From Thioclava sp. ES.031 (GTDB taxonomy: Bacteria; Pseudomonadota; Alphaproteobacteria; Rhodobacterales; Rhodobacteraceae): 64,000 nucleotides of DNA. The DNA is taken from the NCBI RefSeq assembly GCF_002563775.1, contig NZ_PDJO01000001.1:1932001-1996000 (forward strand), given 5' to 3'. Of the stretch, positions 59,489 through 64,000 are shown in pieces. The notes beneath the pieces were generated by a model that did not search any database, was not told where the DNA came from, and saw nothing but the letters and a program-made list of their open reading frames with translations. The translations under genes and the position numbers were made by a program. Numbering within the stretch: the stretch's first letter is position 1; every line of letters starts with the position of its first letter.

Positions 59489-60568
59489 ATGGCATTGATT
59501 ACGCTCAGACAATTGCTCGATCACGCCGCGGAATACGGCTACGGCGTGCCGGCGTTCAACATCAACAACATGGAACAGGGTATCGCCATCATGAAGGCGG
59601 CGGCGAAATGCGACGCCCCCGTCATCATGCAGGCCTCGCGCGGCGCGCGCAGCTATGCCGGCGACATCATGCTGCGCCACATGATCCAGGCGCTGTCGGA
59701 GATGTATCCCGATATCCCGCTGTGCATGCATCAGGACCACGGCAATAACGAAGCCACCTGCCTCACCGCGATCCGCCACGGCTTCACCTCCGTGATGATG
59801 GACGGCTCGCTGAAGGAAGACATGAAGACCCCTGCCGATTGGGACTACAACGTCGCGATCACCAAGCGCGTGGCCGATATGGCCCATTGGGTCGGCGCTT
59901 CGGTCGAGGGCGAGCTGGGCGTGCTCGGCAATCTCGAAACCGGCGAAGCGGCGGAGGAAGACGGCTCGGGCGCGGTTGGCAAACTCAGCCATGACCAGCT
60001 GCTGACCGATCCCGACGAGGCGCTCGATTTCGTCAAGCTGACCAAGGTCGACGCGCTGGCGATCGCCTGCGGCACCAGCCACGGCGCCTACAAGTTCTCG
60101 CGCAAGCCTACGGGCGACATTCTCGCGATCAGCCAGATCGAGAAGATCCATGCAAAGATCCCGAACGTCCATCTCGTGATGCACGGCTCGTCCAGCGTTC
60201 CGCAATATCTGCAGGACCTGATCAACGAGTCCGGCGGCGAGATGCCCCAGACCTACGGCGTCCCGGTCGAAGAGATCGAGCGCGGCATCAAGTCGGGCGT
60301 GCGCAAAGTGAATATCGACACCGACAACCGCATGGCGCTGACGGCGCAGTTCCGCAAGGTCGCGCAAGACAAGCCGACCGAGTTCGATCCGCGCAAATTC
60401 ATGATCCCCGCGATGGAAGAGATGGAGAAGCTCTGCCTCGACCGGTTCCAGCGCTTCGGCACCGCCGGGAATGCCAGCAAGATCAAGGTGATCGACCTCG
60501 ACGACATGGCCAAGCGCTATGCGGATGGGTCGCTCGACCCCGTGATTTCCTCGGCGAAAGCCGCCTGA
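59489..60568 (+). CDS. cbbA: Class II fructose-bisphosphate aldolase
   Basis: Zinc-dependent condensation of triose phosphates (and erythrose-4-phosphate with DHAP). The 359 residues have [12 protein letters not shown], the zinc ligand stretch [11 protein letters not shown], the segment [27 protein letters not shown] and [23 protein letters not shown] lies before the ATG. It is the last gene of the regenerative block; a small stem-loop separates it from cbbL. Confidence 0.96.
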   Translation: MALITLRQLLDHAAEYGYGVPAFNINNMEQGIAIMKAAAKCDAPVIMQASRGARSYAGDIMLRHMIQALSEMYPDIPLCMHQDHGNNEATCLTAIRHGFTSVMMDGSLKEDMKTPADWDYNVAITKRVADMAHWVGASVEGELGVLGNLETGEAAEEDGSGAVGKLSHDQLLTDPDEALDFVKLTKVDALAIACGTSHGAYKFSRKPTGDILAISQIEKIHAKIPNVHLVMHGSSSVPQYLQDLINESGGEMPQTYGVPVEEIERGIKSGVRKVNIDTDNRMALTAQFRKVAQDKPTEFDPRKFMIPAMEEMEKLCLDRFQRFGTAGNASKIKVIDLDDMAKRYADGSLDPVISSAKAA

Positions 60569-60580
60569 CACAAGCGCGAT

Positions 60581-60600
60581 CCCGGCGCGCCAGAGCCGGG
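60581..60600 (+). other. Intercistronic stem-loop before cbbL
   Basis: CCCGGC (60581-60586) pairs with GCCGGG (60595-60600) around GCGCCAGA. There is no T-run, so it is more likely an mRNA-processing or 3'-stabilising hairpin than a terminator. It may raise or separate RuBisCO expression relative to the upstream genes. Confidence 0.4.
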
Positions 60601-60638
60601 GCCGCAGATATCGGATTTAGGGAGACAAGGAGACCCCG

Positions 60639-62072
60639 ATGAACGAGCAAAGCAATCCCGGCAAGTACAGCGCCGGCGTCAAGGAATACCGCGAAACCTA
60701 CTGGGAGCCGAACTACACCCCCAAGGAGAGCGACGTCCTCGCCGTCTTCAAGATCACGCCGCAGGCCGGCGTCCCGCGTGAGGAAGCCGCAGCCGCCGTC
60801 GCCGCGGAATCCTCGACCGGCACCTGGACCACCGTCTGGACCGATCTTCTGACCGATCTCGACTATTACAAGGGTCGTGCCTATGCGATCGAGGACGTGC
60901 CGGGCGACGACGAGAGCTACTACGCTTTCATCGCCTACCCGATGGGCCTGTTCGAAGAGGGCTCGGTCGTCAACGTCTTCACCTCGCTCGTGGGCAATGT
61001 GTTCGGCTTCAAGGCCGTCCGTGCGCTGCGTCTCGAAGACGTGCGCTTCCCGCTGTGGTTCGTGACCACCTGCGACGGCCCGCCCCACGGCATCCAGGTC
61101 GAGCGCGACAAGCTCGACAAATACGGTCGCCCCTTCCTCGGCTGCACGATCAAGCCGAAGCTGGGTCTCTCGGCCAAGAACTACGGCCGGGCCGTCTATG
61201 AGGCGCTGCGTGGCGGCCTCGACTTCACCAAGGATGACGAGAACATCAACTCGCAGCCCTTCATGCGCTGGCGTGACCGTTTCGAGTTCTGTCAGGAAGC
61301 GATCGACAAGGCCGAGCGCGAGACTGGCGAGCGCAAGGGCCACTACCTGAACGTCACCGCGCCGAACATCGAAGAGATGTATAAGCGCGCCGAGTTCGCC
61401 AAGGAGATCGGCTCGCCGATCATCATGTCGGATTACCTGACGATGGGCTGGGCCGCGCAGGCCTCGCTGAGCCGCTGGTGCCGCGACAACGGCATGCTGC
61501 TGCACGTGCACCGCGCGATGCATGGCGTGATCGACCGCCACCCCAAGCACGGCATCAACTTCCGCGTTCTCGCGAAGATGCTGCGCCTTCTGGGCGGCGA
61601 CCACCTGCACTCGGGCACCGTCGTCGGCAAGCTCGAAGGCGACCGCGAGGCGACGCTGGGCTGGATCGACCTGATGCGCGACAAATACGTCAAGGAAGAC
61701 CGCTCGCGCGGCATCTTCTTCGATCAGGACTGGGGTCAGATGCCGGGCGTGCTCCCGGTGGCTTCGGGCGGCATCCACGTGTGGCACATGCCCGCGCTGG
61801 TCAACATCTTCGGCGATGACAGCTGCCTTCAGTTCGGCGGCGGCACGCTGGGCCACCCCTGGGGCAATGCCGCGGGCGCTGCGGCCAACCGCGTCGCGGT
61901 CGAGGCCTGCGTCAAGGCACGCAACGAGGGCCGCGATCTCGAGAAGGAGTCGAAAGACATCATGACCTCGGCCGCCAAGCACTCGCCCGAACTCAAGATC
62001 GCCATGGAGACGTGGAAAGAGATCAAGTTCGAGTTCGACACCGTGGACAAGCTGGACGTGGCGCACCGCTAA
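60639..62072 (+). CDS. cbbL: RuBisCO large subunit, form IA (green-like)
   Basis: Carboxylates ribulose-1,5-bisphosphate. The 477 residues contain all catalytic residues (spinach numbering in brackets): Lys172 [175] in TIKPKLGLS, carbamylated Lys198 [201] with Asp200/Glu201 in [11 protein letters not shown], His291 [294], loop-6 Lys331 [334] in [10 protein letters not shown], and Ser376 [379]. The [17 protein letters not shown] segment and the partners CbbS-CbbQ-CbbO indicate the form IA branch with the Q/O activase (IAq), not form IC with CbbX. AGGAG precedes the ATG. Confidence 0.97.
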   Translation: MNEQSNPGKYSAGVKEYRETYWEPNYTPKESDVLAVFKITPQAGVPREEAAAAVAAESSTGTWTTVWTDLLTDLDYYKGRAYAIEDVPGDDESYYAFIAYPMGLFEEGSVVNVFTSLVGNVFGFKAVRALRLEDVRFPLWFVTTCDGPPHGIQVERDKLDKYGRPFLGCTIKPKLGLSAKNYGRAVYEALRGGLDFTKDDENINSQPFMRWRDRFEFCQEAIDKAERETGERKGHYLNVTAPNIEEMYKRAEFAKEIGSPIIMSDYLTMGWAAQASLSRWCRDNGMLLHVHRAMHGVIDRHPKHGINFRVLAKMLRLLGGDHLHSGTVVGKLEGDREATLGWIDLMRDKYVKEDRSRGIFFDQDWGQMPGVLPVASGGIHVWHMPALVNIFGDDSCLQFGGGTLGHPWGNAAGAAANRVAVEACVKARNEGRDLEKESKDIMTSAAKHSPELKIAMETWKEIKFEFDTVDKLDVAHR

Positions 62073-62113
62073 GGCGCGCCCCTCCCACCAACGCCTGAGA
62101 AAGGACTGACACC

Positions 62114-62479
62114 ATGAGTGAAATGCAAGATTACGGCTCGCGTATTTCGGACCCGAACAGCCGCAAGATGGGCACCTTCTCCTATCTGCCCCAGCTCAAC
62201 GACGACGAGCTGCGCAAGCAGGTGGAATACATCGTCTCGAAGGGCTGGAACCCGGCCATCGAGCATACCGAGCCCGAGAATATGCGGTCGAACTTCTGGT
62301 ATATGTGGAAGCTGCCGATGTTCGGGGAAACCGATGTCGATGCGATCTTCCGCGAGATCGAGATGTGCAAGAAGGCGAACCCGGGCAACCATGTCCGCCT
62401 CGTGGGCTACGACAACTTCAAGCAGACGCAGGGCACCTCGATGGTGGTGCACCGCGCCGACATGTCGGCCTCTGCCTGA
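62114..62479 (+). CDS. cbbS: RuBisCO small subunit, form IA
   Basis: Completes the L8S8 RuBisCO. The 121 residues contain the small-subunit pattern [43 protein letters not shown] and [21 protein letters not shown]. It follows cbbL by 41 bases with AAAGGA upstream. A strong hairpin begins 12 bases after its stop. Confidence 0.97.
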   Translation: MSEMQDYGSRISDPNSRKMGTFSYLPQLNDDELRKQVEYIVSKGWNPAIEHTEPENMRSNFWYMWKLPMFGETDVDAIFREIEMCKKANPGNHVRLVGYDNFKQTQGTSMVVHRADMSASA

Positions 62480-62490
62480 TCTGACACGAG

Positions 62491-62532
62491 GGGCGGGCTG
62501 CCGATCGCGGCGGCCCGCCCTGCCCCATTTTT
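62491..62532 (+). terminator. Terminator/attenuator hairpin between cbbS and cbbQ
   Basis: GGGCGGGC-TGCCG (62491-62503) pairs with CGGCG-GCCCGCCC (62508-62520) around the tetraloop ATCG: 13 continuous pairs, one of them G-U. TGCCCCATTTTT follows. Located inside the operon, it should end a fraction of transcripts after cbbLS and protect their 3' ends, lowering cbbQO relative to RuBisCO. Confidence 0.7.
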
Positions 62533-62563
62533 CCGGATTTTCCAGCGCGACGGAGAGCCACCC

Positions 62564-63400
62564 ATGAGCGATATCGACCCAGACCAGTTCCGTGTGAAGA
62601 CCGAGCCCTATTACCGGCCCGTCGGCAACGAGATCGAGCAATATGCCGCCGCCTATGACGTGCGGATGCCGGTGATGCTCAAGGGCCCCACGGGCTGCGG
62701 CAAGTCGCGTTTCGTCGAATATATGGCGTGGAAATTGCAGCGCCCGCTGATCACCGTGGCGTGCAACGAGGACATGACCGCGTCCGACCTGATCGGGCGG
62801 TTCCTGTTGGATATCAACGGCACCAAGTGGCAGGACGGCCCGCTGACCGTCGCCGCGCGGATCGGCGCGATCTGCTATCTCGACGAGGTCGTCGAGGCCC
62901 GACAGGACACCACCGTCGTCATTCACCCGCTGACCGACCACCGCCGCCAGCTGCCGCTGGAAAAGAAGGGCGAGCTGGTCGACGCGCATCCCGATTTTCA
63001 GGTCGTGATCTCGTATAACCCCGGCTACCAGTCGATGATGAAGGACCTCAAGCAATCGACCAAGCAGCGCTTCGGCGCGATGAGCTTCGACTACCCGCAG
63101 GCCGCGACCGAGGCTGAGATCGTGAGCCACGAGGCCGGGATCGACCTGAAGACCGCCGAACGCCTCGTGCAGGTGGCCGAACGCTCGCGCAACCTCAAGG
63201 GCCACGGGCTCGATGAGGGCATGTCGACGCGCCTTCTGGTCTATGCGGGCCAGCTGATCTCGCAGGACATCCCCGCGCCCGCTGCCTGCCAGATGGCGCT
63301 GGTGGAGCCGCTGACCGATGACGCGGATATGCGCGACACGTTGCAGGCGGCCGTCCAGACCTTCTTCCCCGAGATCACCGACAGTTCGAAGGTGGCGTAA
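62564..63400 (+). CDS. cbbQ: RuBisCO activase AAA+ subunit CbbQ
   Basis: A MoxR-class AAA+ ATPase which, with CbbO, removes inhibitory sugar phosphates from RuBisCO. The 278 residues have Walker A GPTGCGKS at 41-48, Walker B AICYLDE near 102-108, a sensor region VVISYNPGYQ and the C-terminal lid helices. The start MSDIDPDQFRVKTEPYY follows a GGAGAG ribosome site. CbbO starts 12 bases later. Confidence 0.96.
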   Translation: MSDIDPDQFRVKTEPYYRPVGNEIEQYAAAYDVRMPVMLKGPTGCGKSRFVEYMAWKLQRPLITVACNEDMTASDLIGRFLLDINGTKWQDGPLTVAARIGAICYLDEVVEARQDTTVVIHPLTDHRRQLPLEKKGELVDAHPDFQVVISYNPGYQSMMKDLKQSTKQRFGAMSFDYPQAATEAEIVSHEAGIDLKTAERLVQVAERSRNLKGHGLDEGMSTRLLVYAGQLISQDIPAPAACQMALVEPLTDDADMRDTLQAAVQTFFPEITDSSKVA

Positions 63401-63412
63401 GGAGCGCGTCCG

Positions 63413-64000
63413 ATGAAGGTCGATCTCGACGATTACGCCGCCGATCTGATCAAATCCGCGCCGGAGCTGGAGGAGACCCTCGACGGGCTTTTCCACGAGG
63501 CGGCGCGGATGATGTCGCCTGCCGGTCTGAAGGACTACATGGATGGCGCGAAGGCCATGACCTCGCTCGGCAAGGGGCCGCGCCTGCTGATCTCCTATCT
63601 CGACGAGATGCCGCAGGTCGCCAAGGAATGCGGCGAGGACGTGATCCGCGATGTCGTGGGCGCGGTGCTGAAGCTGGCCTCGATGGTCTCGGGCGAGATC
63701 CTGGTGCTGATGCTCGACACGCTGCCCGGCGCCGCCAACCGCTTCGGCGACCCGGAACTGCTGCGCGGCTATCTGGCGCTGCTGCACCGGCTGGCGGCCC
63801 GCGCGCCGCGCGGTCTGCGCCCGATGTTCGGCGTGCTCGAAGAACTGCTGAGCAAACTCACCCTCTCGGGCCTGCGCCGCTGGGTGGATTTCGGGGCCGA
63901 AGCCTATCGCCGCGACCTGCCGAAACAGGCGGATTACTTCGGGCTGGTGAGCGAGGACAGCCGCGCGGTGCTCAAACAGGAACGCCGCGGCACGCTCTTC
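63413..64000 (+). CDS. cbbO: RuBisCO activase adaptor CbbO (5' part)
   Basis: The adaptor that tethers the CbbQ hexamer to RuBisCO through a C-terminal von Willebrand A domain. Only 196 N-terminal codons are visible; the VWA/MIDAS part lies beyond the window. The visible portion is the alpha-helical N-terminal domain (LPGAANRFGDPELLRGYL, LSGLRRWVDFGAEAYRRD). The call follows from the cbbQ neighbour and this helical pattern. AAGGAG precedes ATG 63413. Confidence 0.9.
   Translation, partial: MKVDLDDYAADLIKSAPELEETLDGLFHEAARMMSPAGLKDYMDGAKAMTSLGKGPRLLISYLDEMPQVAKECGEDVIRDVVGAVLKLASMVSGEILVLMLDTLPGAANRFGDPELLRGYLALLHRLAARAPRGLRPMFGVLEELLSKLTLSGLRRWVDFGAEAYRRDLPKQADYFGLVSEDSRAVLKQERRGTLF

Overview
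The window is high-GC alphaproteobacterial DNA, most probably from a Rhodobacteraceae/Paracoccaceae member. The gene sets yajC-secDF-Mth938-ccmABCDG, cbbR/cbbFPTGA and glgPBCAX-pgm, an Asp-type HemB, and proteins close in feel to Rhodobacter-type homologues all point there. The genus is inference; a facultative autotroph (Rhodobacter capsulatus- or Thioclava-like) fits. I see no insertion sequence, prophage, integrase, CRISPR array or rRNA. The window is a chromosomal housekeeping segment that ends in a large carbon-metabolism block.

Layout. 1-3.0 kb: a secreted protein and a small membrane protein (minus), then aroK-aroB and tRNA-Arg(CCG). 3.1-7.1 kb: dusA, a TauE/SafE permease, mazG and an M20 amidohydrolase. 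7.3-13.8 kb: one long plus-strand run of protein export (yajC, secD, secF), a Mth938-like gene and cytochrome c biogenesis (ccmA, B, C, D, G). 13.8-19.3 kb: ssb, a PepSY / cytochrome b / membrane LuxR cassette, a lytic transglycosylase, a SYLF lipoprotein, hemB and a divergent DUF599-type membrane protein. 19.4-27.6 kb: mfd, a methyltransferase, an MFS exporter, a FrnE-like DsbA, an acyl-CoA ligase and a CsbD-like protein. 27.7-34.8 kb: an entericidin-like mini-lipoprotein coupled to a peptide-binding protein, a candidate small RNA, bdhA, a penicillin-acylase-family hydrolase, a beta-hydroxyacid dehydrogenase and a YigZ-type protein. 34.8-39.4 kb: a DedA-PAP2-LssY fusion next to mprF. 39.6-52.4 kb: an alpha-glucosidase divergent from the glycogen operon glgP-B-C-A-X-pgm. 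52.5-64 kb: a quinone reductase, cbbR and the divergent Calvin-Benson-Bassham operon cbbF-P-T-G-A-L-S-Q-O, cut by the right edge inside cbbO.

Functionally, the right 25 kb joins CO2 fixation (form IA RuBisCO with its CbbQO activase and the regenerative enzymes) to storage of the fixed carbon as glycogen and its remobilisation. The left half is envelope and redox housekeeping: Sec export, heme delivery, thiol chemistry and lipid modification.

The least explained signals are non-coding. (1) A dispersed intergenic element occurs at five loci. It has a conserved AAATATCCCGGGG core, flanking hairpins whose arms change in a compensatory way, and a GGGGC-AGA-GCCCC-type hairpin. (2) A small intergenic transcript is predicted at 29.77-29.85 kb, with its own promoter, two stem-loops and an orphan terminator. 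(3) A perfect terminator-like hairpin lies between cbbS and cbbQ. All calls come from reading the sequence; no database search was run.
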